Assembly (NCBI GenBank): GCA_947494435.1
Contig: CANLUY010000001.1
Coordinates: 186,001 to 250,000, forward strand
DNA: 64,000 nt
Reading direction: 5' to 3'
DNA from: an uncultured Litoreibacter sp.
Lineage (GTDB): Bacteria > Pseudomonadota > Alphaproteobacteria > Rhodobacterales > Rhodobacteraceae
Within the stretch, counting starts at the first letter, position 1. Each line of letters begins with the position of its first letter. The translations under genes and the position numbers were made by a program. The notes under the pieces are model-generated. The model was not told the DNA's origin, did no database searches, and saw nothing but the letters and a program-made list of their open reading frames with translations. This document shows, in pieces, positions 1 to 6,717 of this stretch.

Positions 1-880
1 TCAGCATTTTGGCGAGCTTCATGGCTTGGTATTTGGCGATGTGGTTGCCGACGACCTCGTTCGGTTTCTTGAAGGTCATGGTCAGCTTGGAGCCCTTGGC
101 GGCGCGGGCGGGGGTGAAGCCGTTGATGGTCAGATCATCCGCTTCGACGCGGTAGGAGGCTTGGTTGAACGGCTCCAATCTGGGCGTGTTCTGCGCGCGC
201 AGGGCGGCTTTTTCCATGAGCTGTTCGGTGAAGGCGAGGACCGTGGCGATCATCTTAGCGTCGTCATCGGCGAAGAGGGCGAGGTCCTGGTCTAGCTCCC
301 ACAACGCGCCGTGCAGTGCGAGTTGGGCGTTGTCGGTGAGGAGTTCCTCGACGGTGCCGATCTCCACCGTGGTTTCCGTTGCGTGGGTGGAGAGCAGCAG
401 GGAGGTGGCGTTGGCGAATGTGTGCAGCGTGGCGAGCGCCTCGGCGGCGAGCAGGTCGGTGAACTCAGACTTCTTAGTGTCCGACAGGCGGCCTTCGAGA
501 TTTTCTCGCTTTAGTTCCGCAAGCCCCGTGGCGTCAGCGAATTGCGTGCCGGTTTCGAGCGCGATGGCCAGAGCGCGCCGGAGTGCTTGAAGCGTCGTGG
601 CCTGCAGGGCGGAGGGCAGCGCGTCATCGCCCGCGCCTTGGATACGGTCGATCAGACGCACACCTTCGGGGCGCGCGGTGGACCGGGTCACGAGGCCCGG
701 CGTGGTGGAACGGAAGCGTCTGCGTGTGCCGATGCCAGCAGAGCGTTCCGCCTGCGGGGCCTCCTTCGCCGAGGCGATGCGCGGCGTGTGGTCGAGACCT
801 TCCAGCATGGCTGTGGCGGCGGCATAGTGGCCGCGGATGTCGTCTTCTTTCAGTTCCATGAAATCTGCGGATTGGGTCAT
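1..880 (-). CDS. Uncharacterised protein, N-terminal 293 residues (gene runs off the left edge)
   Basis: The frame opens at an ATG at 880 and stays open to base 1, so only the N-terminal part is present. An AAGGA Shine-Dalgarno sequence lies just upstream. The visible part is acidic and helix-rich. It begins MTQSADFMELKEDD, has an alanine/leucine-rich middle, and ends in a more conserved-looking stretch, VVGNHIAKYQAMKLAKML. I recognise no catalytic motif in what is visible. It is the last gene seen of a leftward operon, 36 bases after its upstream neighbour, with a perfect hairpin in the gap. The end of the visible part could be the lead-in to an ATPase module, but that is only a guess and needs sequence beyond the window. 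Confidence 0.75.
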   Translation of the reverse strand, partial: MTQSADFMELKEDDIRGHYAAATAMLEGLDHTPRIASAKEAPQAERSAGIGTRRRFRSTTPGLVTRSTARPEGVRLIDRIQGAGDDALPSALQATTLQALRRALAIALETGTQFADATGLAELKRENLEGRLSDTKKSEFTDLLAAEALATLHTFANATSLLLSTHATETTVEIGTVEELLTDNAQLALHGALWELDQDLALFADDDAKMIATVLAFTEQLMEKAALRAQNTPRLEPFNQASYRVEADDLTINGFTPARAAKGSKLTMTFKKPNEVVGNHIAKYQAMKLAKML

Positions 881-897
881 TGATACGTCCTTCGAAT

Positions 898-916
898 GGT
901 GGGCAAATTGCCCACC
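898..916. repeat. Perfect 9-bp inverted repeat between two operon genes
   Basis: GGTGGGCAA and TTGCCCACC are separated by one base. The element fills the gap between the stop of the 376-residue gene and the ribosome binding site of the last gene. With such a short centre it could be a cruciform, a processing site or a dispersed palindromic repeat; its function is unknown. Confidence 0.6.
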
Positions 917-2047
917 CTACCTGTAGCTGACAACGCGGCCTGCGGGGCTGACCACGAATTTGCGGATGTTGGAAAAGCCTGCGGGGTTCTTTTCGGCGAG
1001 CACCTGATAGGGGCGCGTGGGCATGATGACGGAGCGCGCTGTGGATGTCGCTCCGGTTTCAGCGCCGCGGCCCGCGAAGGGATCAAGCGCGAATATCTCG
1101 CGCTCCACCGAGCCGAACCAGCCCTTTTTCTCGAGCTCTACACGCTCGGATTCGAGCGTCTCGACGGTCCAGGCCAGCGTCCAGTCTTCCCCCGGCGCGC
1201 CTTGCGCTTCGGCCAGCACGTCGCGGATGGGGCCGGATTGGTGCGTAAACGCGTGGCTATACATCGGGCCCACATGGATGCGGCGCAGGCGCTTGGGGTG
1301 CAGGTCGTCGAAGTCGCGGTCGAACCCTTGCGCAATTGTCAGAAGTTTCAATCCGTTTGAGCCTTGCGCGGTCAGATGGGCCTGCGCAGTGGGCCAGCGG
1401 CGGGCGTCTTTGGGAAGCGCAACATCGCCTGAATCCTCGATATCCATCATGTAAATCGTGGGCACGTTCTGGCGGCTGTCATAAACAGCCCAGTGCAGCA
1501 AATAGGTGCGGCGGTCGTCGCGGTTGCCGGTCCAGATCGCGCGGGGGTCATTCGTGGCCCAGAAAAGACCGCGCTGAGACAACGCCTCGTAATACATCCG
1601 CTGCGACAGCGCGAATTGCAGCTTGGTCGGGATCGTCAGATCGCCCACAATCTGGCGCACCATCTCGTCTTTCAATTCATTGCGGGACCGCATCCCAGCC
1701 AAATGCGCCTCGGCCTGCATGGCGTCATTGGCCATGGTCATCACCTCGGAGAAGACCGGAAAACCGCTTTCCTTCTTGTCGATGGTGAGCGAGCCAAAGA
1801 ACTGGCCTGTATCGCGCCCTGTCAGAAGGTACTTATGGCTGAGCGCACGGAAGGTCTTGGAGATGCGGGTGACATAGTCGGAGATGATCTCGACGTCCCG
1901 TTTGCTGAATGTCCGCTCCGTTTCCATCTCGGCCGCGACACGGGCCAGATGGCCGGTGATCCGCTCGAATTTTGCGAAATAGCGCCGTGCGGCGAGATCA
2001 TCGGTGATGCCTGCGTGATCGACGGTGAGGTTGAGGTCTTCAGTCAT
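917..2047 (-). CDS. Conserved-looking hypothetical protein, 376 residues
   Basis: This is a complete frame with ATG at 2047 and GGAAG upstream, starting one base after the stop of the small membrane gene. The N-terminal 180 residues look mostly helical and charged. The C-terminal half looks mixed alpha/beta, with several aromatic runs such as YLLHWAVYDSR and RIHVGPMYSHAF. There is no signal peptide, membrane segment or nucleotide-binding motif. I do not recognise the family. Tight spacing with the membrane and coiled-coil genes upstream and the truncated gene downstream suggests that all five products act together, perhaps as a cytoplasmic partner of a membrane-linked assembly. That role is inferred from context only. 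Confidence 0.85.
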   Translation of the reverse strand: MTEDLNLTVDHAGITDDLAARRYFAKFERITGHLARVAAEMETERTFSKRDVEIISDYVTRISKTFRALSHKYLLTGRDTGQFFGSLTIDKKESGFPVFSEVMTMANDAMQAEAHLAGMRSRNELKDEMVRQIVGDLTIPTKLQFALSQRMYYEALSQRGLFWATNDPRAIWTGNRDDRRTYLLHWAVYDSRQNVPTIYMMDIEDSGDVALPKDARRWPTAQAHLTAQGSNGLKLLTIAQGFDRDFDDLHPKRLRRIHVGPMYSHAFTHQSGPIRDVLAEAQGAPGEDWTLAWTVETLESERVELEKKGWFGSVEREIFALDPFAGRGAETGATSTARSVIMPTRPYQVLAEKNPAGFSNIRKFVVSPAGRVVSYR

Positions 2048-2048
2048 T

Positions 2049-2258
2049 TTATCGTACTTCCGCCGGCTTCATTCTCTGAAATGCCAAGAATGCTGACGCT
2101 AAGATCAATAGTGCACCAGCAATGACAAACACAGCGCCCATAAGTGACGCCCAAACCACAGCAAAACCAAGTTGGTATCCAAGCCCGATATTAATTGCTC
2201 CAATTATTGAGACGAAAGCGAGCTTGAGAAACCCTAGAGGTTGTCTTGGATCGCTCAT
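2049..2258 (-). CDS. Small membrane protein, 69 residues
   Basis: I chose the ATG at 2258 because GGAAGG sits eight bases upstream; the longer frame starting at 2312 has no such site and begins inside a hairpin. The product MSDPRQPLGF... has two hydrophobic segments, roughly residues 8-30 and 33-58, and ends in a short basic tail (FQRMKPAEVR). It is a two-helix membrane protein of unknown function. It lies between another small membrane gene and the 376-residue gene in the same leftward operon. Confidence 0.75.
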   Translation of the reverse strand: MSDPRQPLGFLKLAFVSIIGAINIGLGYQLGFAVVWASLMGAVFVIAGALLILASAFLAFQRMKPAEVR

Positions 2259-2289
2259 AATTGCAGCCTTCCACTTGCCCGGCACCGCC

Positions 2290-2355
2290 GGGCAGCCCCC
2301 GACCGCCCCCATGGGCGGGGGCTTTCAGCCAGACGCCCGCGGTCGGGGGCTGCCC
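2290..2355. repeat. Perfect 17-bp inverted repeat with a nested hairpin inside the operon
   Basis: GGGCAGCCCCCGACCGC at 2290-2306 is matched exactly by its reverse complement at 2339-2355. Inside the 32-base loop a second stem forms between GCCCCC (2305-2310) and GGGGGC (2317-2322). It sits in the 136-base gap between the two small membrane genes. A stem this strong in a transcript would affect RNA decay, processing or termination, so the three genes after it may be expressed at a different level from the two before it. Confidence 0.75.
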
Positions 2356-2394
2356 TCAGCACAAGTGTTCTGTCCGCTGAATTAGGTCTTCGCC

Positions 2395-2703
2395 TCACAA
2401 TGCCCGTCCGTCCTTATCGAGATGAAACCACCAACGCTTTAGTGAACCTAGCTTCCCCGATCCAAACCCCGGTATGAAGCCCATGAATTTCAGCACACTC
2501 TCACCTCGCGTGCTACCCCACGAAACCCAGCATATGAGCCGCAAAAGGACTGCAAACAAGAGCAACTGGTTTAATGTCAAAAAAACCCGCGGCACGTCTT
2601 CGTAAACTGTCATTTCTCTGCCATTTAACAGCCAGTAAAAGGAAAGGCCGGAAAGGCAAATGGAAGGCGCCAAACCAATCAATTGCTGGTGTGCAAATCG
2701 CAC
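2395..2703 (-). CDS. Small membrane protein, about 102 residues
   Basis: The frame begins with GTG at 2703, directly abutting the TAA of the coiled-coil gene, with a GGGGCG stretch upstream as a possible ribosome binding site. An ATG at 2613 is the main alternative and would remove the first hydrophobic segment. As called, the protein has two membrane segments, near residues 8-26 and 41-60, and a basic, aromatic C-terminus (SLKRWWFHLDKDG). No family is recognised. The direct abutment implies translational coupling to the coiled-coil protein. Confidence 0.65.
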   Translation of the reverse strand: MRFAHQQLIGLAPSICLSGLSFYWLLNGREMTVYEDVPRVFLTLNQLLLFAVLLRLICWVSWGSTRGESVLKFMGFIPGFGSGKLGSLKRWWFHLDKDGRAL

Positions 2704-3780
2704 TTACGCCCCGTAAAGGTTCTTATCGTGCTTCTCGACGATCTTCTCGAACCGGCGGGCGAAGCGTTCGTCGGCTTTGGCCTTTTGCTCAAGCACTTTA
2801 CGGGCGAAGACCATTTGGTCTTCATGGGCTTCCATCATCTCGGCCATGCGCGCGTTCGTGGCCGATCCGATGCCGGCCATGGCGGCTTGGGCTTCTTGGT
2901 CGGTTTTCACACCGATCTCGTTGATCTGGTGGGCCACGTCTTGTTGTTGCGCGGTCTTCAAGGATTTGGTGAGCGCATCGTAGAGGACGACGCGCTGTTT
3001 CGTGTCAGTCTCCAGCTTGTTGATCAGCACCATCTGCGTCGCGGCTTGGTTTTGCAGGCTATCGATCCAGGTTTTGCCCTTCTCGATATAGCGCTCCAGC
3101 GTTTGGGATTTGGCGAGTTTGACTTGTTCTTCCTGCACCATCGCATTGTATTTGGTGTTCAGATCGGCCAGCTCCGTCTCCAGTTTGGTGCGTGCGGCGG
3201 CGTCTTGTTCGACGGAGATTTTATTCTCCAGCTCGATCATTTTCGGATCCATACCAAGAATATCAGCACGCAGAGATTCAAGCTCCGAGACGACCATTTC
3301 CCGCTCGTCGAGCGTTTCTGTCAGATTGCCTTCGACCTTGGTTTTTTGCTCGTTCAGCACGGCCAGCTGACCTTGCAGAAGGGCTACGATCTGGTCCGAT
3401 TTGGAGATCAGGTCTTGCAGCTTGTCATCAATCGACGCGGTGCGCATGCGTTCTTGGCGCAGGGACTCTGATTTGCCCTTGGAGAAGATGCCAACAAAGC
3501 TTTCCCAGCCCGTTTTGTCACGCATAGCCGAAAAATCTTCGGAAAAGCCGGAAGTTACATCGTCGAGTCCCATGATGAGTTCGGCGATATTGGCGTTCAT
3601 CAATTCCGTATGGGCATGCACGTCTTCGAGGGAGGCGTTCTCAATGTCGATGGAGATATCGTCGCCGGTTTTGAGCTTGGCGCGTGCCGTTTCAATGCGG
3701 CTGGTCAGTTCTGAGATTTTCGATTGCGCTTCGGCCACTTGTGCCTGCGATTCCCGAACCTGTGCATCAAAATCAGCCAT
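2704..3780 (-). CDS. Long coiled-coil protein, 358 residues, first gene of an uncharacterised operon
   Basis: ATG at 3780 is preceded by GGAGATTT. The protein is soluble, acidic and rich in E, K, Q and A, with heptad-like patterning over residues 1-40 and about 130-300. A less regular section around residues 45-115 contains the loop GWESFVGIFSKGK. No signal peptide, membrane segment or enzyme motif is visible. Overall it resembles membrane-remodelling or scaffold coiled-coil proteins such as the PspA type only in architecture; I do not claim homology. It leads a five-gene leftward operon. The 176-base gap to the divergent cupin gene must hold its promoter. Confidence 0.85.
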   Translation of the reverse strand: MADFDAQVRESQAQVAEAQSKISELTSRIETARAKLKTGDDISIDIENASLEDVHAHTELMNANIAELIMGLDDVTSGFSEDFSAMRDKTGWESFVGIFSKGKSESLRQERMRTASIDDKLQDLISKSDQIVALLQGQLAVLNEQKTKVEGNLTETLDEREMVVSELESLRADILGMDPKMIELENKISVEQDAAARTKLETELADLNTKYNAMVQEEQVKLAKSQTLERYIEKGKTWIDSLQNQAATQMVLINKLETDTKQRVVLYDALTKSLKTAQQQDVAHQINEIGVKTDQEAQAAMAGIGSATNARMAEMMEAHEDQMVFARKVLEQKAKADERFARRFEKIVEKHDKNLYGA

Positions 3781-3956
3781 AAATCTCCGTCCCTCTTGTT
3801 AATGTTATGCCCCATGACATGGGCATGAATTGGCAATTTGAAAGAGTTTGCCATGTCATCAGCCTGCAAACCATAGGAAAATGACGAAACCATGGCCTGT
3901 GCAGCCTCTTGCGTGTCCGCGCTGCTGTGCGAGGATGGGGCAAAGGAGTTTGACCT

Positions 3957-4307
3957 ATGAAACCTGTCAATTTGGCCGAAAAGCTAAGCCAGTTCAGCTC
4001 GCATTGGGACCCGCATGTCATCGCTGACTACAATGGCAATGACATTATGGTGGTGAAGTTTCAGGGGGAGTTTCCGTTTCATGACCATCCCGAGACCGAT
4101 GATTTCTTTCTGGTGCTGGAGGGCGAGGTGGTGCTGGATATCGAAGACCGCTCGCATGTGATGGGACCCGGGGAATTGTGCGTTGTGCCAGCAGGGGTGA
4201 CGCATCGACCGCGCGCAGAGCGGGAAGCGAAGGTGCTTTTGATTGAGCCTGCGGGCACGCCAAATACCGGCGATCCGGCCACAGCCGCAGGGAAGCCACG
4301 CATATGA
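3957..4307 (+). CDS. Cupin-domain protein, 116 residues
   Basis: ATG at 3957 follows AAAGGAG. This is a single small beta-barrel cupin: the first metal-binding motif is FHDHPETDDFFLVLEGEV and the second is PGELCVVPAGVTHRP, giving the usual His and Glu ligands. It has no other domain and no signal peptide. Its TGA overlaps the start of the next gene (ATGA), so the two are translationally coupled. Its substrate cannot be read from the sequence. Confidence 0.88.
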   Translation: MKPVNLAEKLSQFSSHWDPHVIADYNGNDIMVVKFQGEFPFHDHPETDDFFLVLEGEVVLDIEDRSHVMGPGELCVVPAGVTHRPRAEREAKVLLIEPAGTPNTGDPATAAGKPRI

Positions 4308-5296
4308 TGGTTCCGGGCGCACTCAATTTGATCACTGATGTCGCCGGTTTGACCGTGGGCAATGCGCAGGATGACGGATTGAAGTCCGGTGTCACTGTGC
4401 TGCGCGGGGCTGCCCCGTTTACCGCTGGCGTTAACGTCATGGGCGGCGCACCCGGTACGCGGGAGACGGATTTGCTGGCGCCCGACAAGACGGTGAGCAA
4501 CGTCAACGCCCTTGTGCTGTCGGGGGGGTCAGCTTTTGGACTGGCCGCAGCAGATGGCGTGGCCGCAGCGTTGCGCGAGGCCGGGATCGGGTTCGCCGTC
4601 GGGCCGCATATCGTGCCGATTGTGCCTGCCGCGATTGTCTTTGACCTGGCAAACGGTGGCGCAAAGGACTGGACAGAAAACCCCTACCCCGCGCTTGGCC
4701 GCGCGGCTTGTGAGACCGCGTCCGATTTCGCATTGGGCACGGTGGGTGCCGGAACGGGTGCGACAACTGTGAACCTCAAAGGGGGCTTGGGCTCCGCTTC
4801 CCTCGTGCTGCCCTCGGGCTACACGGTCGGTGCTTTGGTCGTGGTCAATGCCCTGGGATCGGCCACGGTCGATGACAGCCCGCATTTCCACGCGGCGTCT
4901 TGCGAGATGGACGCAGAATTCGGCGCATTGGGCCCCAAGATCACGCATAATGCTGGCCTGACCCCGCGCACCAAAATGAACCCCGGGGAGGCCACAACGA
5001 TTGCGATCGTTGCGACAGACGCGGCGCTCGACAAAGCGGGCTGCACCCGCATGGCCACGGCTGCCCAAGACGGTATGGCCCGCGCGCTTTGGCCGTCTCA
5101 CACGCCCATGGATGGTGATCTGGTGTTTGGCGTGTCGACTGGCGGAATGCCGTTAAACGATCCCGTTGCCGATCCGCTCAACCTAGGCCATGCCGCATCC
5201 ATCTGCCTCGCCCGCGCCATTGCGCGCGGTGTCTATGGGGCTGAAAAAGCACCCGATGACACGCTCCCCACTTGGCAAGAGAAGTTCGGCGGTTAA
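4304..5296 (+). CDS. S58/P1 family peptidase (DmpA/NylC-like N-terminal nucleophile hydrolase)
   Basis: The 330-residue product shows the P1-family layout: the N-terminal ITDVAGLTVGNAQDD, the glycine-rich LVLSGGSAFGLAAADGV, the central GTVGAGTGATT, and a late TTIAIVATDAALDKAG segment near residue 230. In characterised relatives (DmpA aminopeptidase, NylC oligomer hydrolase) the chain cleaves itself before a Ser or Thr in this late region, giving the catalytic nucleophile. It may hydrolyse small peptides, beta-peptides or amides. The start overlaps the cupin stop; a second ATG follows immediately at 4307. It has no signal peptide. Confidence 0.87.
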   Translation: MMVPGALNLITDVAGLTVGNAQDDGLKSGVTVLRGAAPFTAGVNVMGGAPGTRETDLLAPDKTVSNVNALVLSGGSAFGLAAADGVAAALREAGIGFAVGPHIVPIVPAAIVFDLANGGAKDWTENPYPALGRAACETASDFALGTVGAGTGATTVNLKGGLGSASLVLPSGYTVGALVVVNALGSATVDDSPHFHAASCEMDAEFGALGPKITHNAGLTPRTKMNPGEATTIAIVATDAALDKAGCTRMATAAQDGMARALWPSHTPMDGDLVFGVSTGGMPLNDPVADPLNLGHAASICLARAIARGVYGAEKAPDDTLPTWQEKFGG

Positions 5297-5326
5297 GGCC
5301 TCTTCCTGCGAAAATTTGAAAGGGCG

Positions 5327-6121
5327 TTACGCCATCAACCAGCGCATTACCGGCGTGTCTTTCGACGCCAACCCATCAATAATATCGAAGTGATGCCGCC
5401 CGGGCAGGATCATCTGCTCGATCCCCCACGCCTCCGCCAACCAGCGGTTCTGATCCAGAAACGCCGGCCGCTCCTGCGAGCCCACAACGGTCGTCATCTC
5501 TATATGATCCAGCTTTGCCCCCAACACAGGGCTCTCCGCTTCAGCCTCTGCCGCATCCAGCCGCAACACCTCATTCATCGACAAGTCCAGCAACGGTCGT
5601 AAGTCAGAGACCGGAGAGATCGGCATCACCCGGTCCACACGCGCCGCGACCTCCTCTGGCAGCACGCCCGCCATCGACATGCGCGCGACCAGATGGCCCC
5701 CTGCGGAATGCCCGGCCAACCGGATGGGCCCCGCAATCTGCGCCGCAGCCGATGCAATCCCCGCGCTGACATGCTGGGTGATTTCCGAGATCCGTGCATC
5801 CGGTGCCAAAGGATATCCGATCAAGGCCGCCGCATATCCATGCGCGATCGCGCCGCCTGCAAAATGGGACCAATCAGACTTGGCCCGCGCTTTCCAATAG
5901 CCGCCATGGACGAAGACAAACAGGCCTTCCGCCTCATGCTCGGGATAGAACAGGTCATACCGCGCGCGCGGCCCGTCGCCGTAAGGAATGTCCAACTCGC
6001 AAGCCACAGCGTCGCGAAACGCCTCTGCTGCCGCGTCCCACTTTGGCGGATAATTCTCCGCACCGGGAATGAACCCGCCATTTTCATAAGCATCATCAAG
6101 GGCTTTTTGTTCAGCGGACAT
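5327..6121 (-). CDS. Alpha/beta hydrolase resembling kynurenine formamidase / esterase
   Basis: ATG at 6121 was chosen over the TTG three codons earlier; the ribosome binding site is weak either way. The 264-residue protein has the oxyanion motif HGGYW, the nucleophile elbow GHSAGGH, an acidic residue region PISPVSDLRPL, and a C-terminal catalytic histidine in LPGRHHFDII. This matches the arylformamidase/esterase branch of the alpha/beta hydrolases. No tryptophan-pathway gene lies nearby, so the substrate is open. It converges on the peptidase gene and diverges from the sigma-factor gene. Confidence 0.85.
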   Translation of the reverse strand: MSAEQKALDDAYENGGFIPGAENYPPKWDAAAEAFRDAVACELDIPYGDGPRARYDLFYPEHEAEGLFVFVHGGYWKARAKSDWSHFAGGAIAHGYAAALIGYPLAPDARISEITQHVSAGIASAAAQIAGPIRLAGHSAGGHLVARMSMAGVLPEEVAARVDRVMPISPVSDLRPLLDLSMNEVLRLDAAEAEAESPVLGAKLDHIEMTTVVGSQERPAFLDQNRWLAEAWGIEQMILPGRHHFDIIDGLASKDTPVMRWLMA

Positions 6122-6174
6122 TTTTTTCAACTTTTTTCCAAGGATTGACCAAGCCCGTCCGTCCTACCATCACT

Positions 6175-6717
6175 ATGCGTATGAAAACCAGCGATGAGGC
6201 CTTGGCGCTATCGGCCGCAAACGGGGACCGCGAGGCGTTTGGCCTTCTGATCCGCCGCCATTATGACCGCATCTACCGGATGGGGTGGCGGCTGTGTGGC
6301 ACGCAGGCCGATGCTGAAGACCTCGCCCATGACATCATGGCCGCCCTGCCCGCCAAGCTGCGCAGCTATCGCGGTGACGCGAAGTTCACGACATGGCTCT
6401 ACCGCGTGACGATGAACGCCGCCACCGACCGCGCCCGCAAGGCGCAGCGCCGCATGAAAGCGCGCGAAGGCTGGGGCGAAGACTATAAAATGCGCGCCGC
6501 TGCCGATGCCGAGGCTGCGGAAAGCTACGACTGGCTCCAGCGCGCCATGACCTCTCTGCCTGAGGAATTGCGCGAAACTGTCGCCCTGACTTTGGGCGAA
6601 GACATGACACAAAAAGAAGCCGCCGCCGTGATGGGTTTGTCCGAAGGCACCATCGCCTGGCGCATGTCGGAGGTCAAAAAGCACCTCCGCACCCTGGCCG
6701 AGAAGGAGGCCATGTGA
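6175..6717 (+). CDS. ECF-type RNA polymerase sigma factor
   Basis: The open frame reaches back to a TTG at 6145, but ATGs at 6175 and 6181 are better starts; none has a strong ribosome binding site. The product of about 180 residues has a sigma-2 region (QADAEDLAHDIMAAL, then FTTWLYRVTMNAATDRAR) and a sigma-4 helix-turn-helix (MTQKEAAAVMGLSEGTIAWR). No separate anti-sigma gene follows. Instead the TGA overlaps the start of a membrane-anchored VWA protein, with a GAAGGAGG site inside this gene driving that start. This pairing suggests control by a signal at the membrane or periplasm. Confidence 0.9.
   Translation: MRMKTSDEALALSAANGDREAFGLLIRRHYDRIYRMGWRLCGTQADAEDLAHDIMAALPAKLRSYRGDAKFTTWLYRVTMNAATDRARKAQRRMKAREGWGEDYKMRAAADAEAAESYDWLQRAMTSLPEELRETVALTLGEDMTQKEAAAVMGLSEGTIAWRMSEVKKHLRTLAEKEAM

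Noticed and set aside
2683-3471. A 262-codon plus-strand frame opposite the coiled-coil gene
   Set aside because: Its Leu/His/Phe-rich translation is the mirror of a Glu/Lys/Gln-rich coiled coil. The minus strand has a ribosome binding site and operon context.
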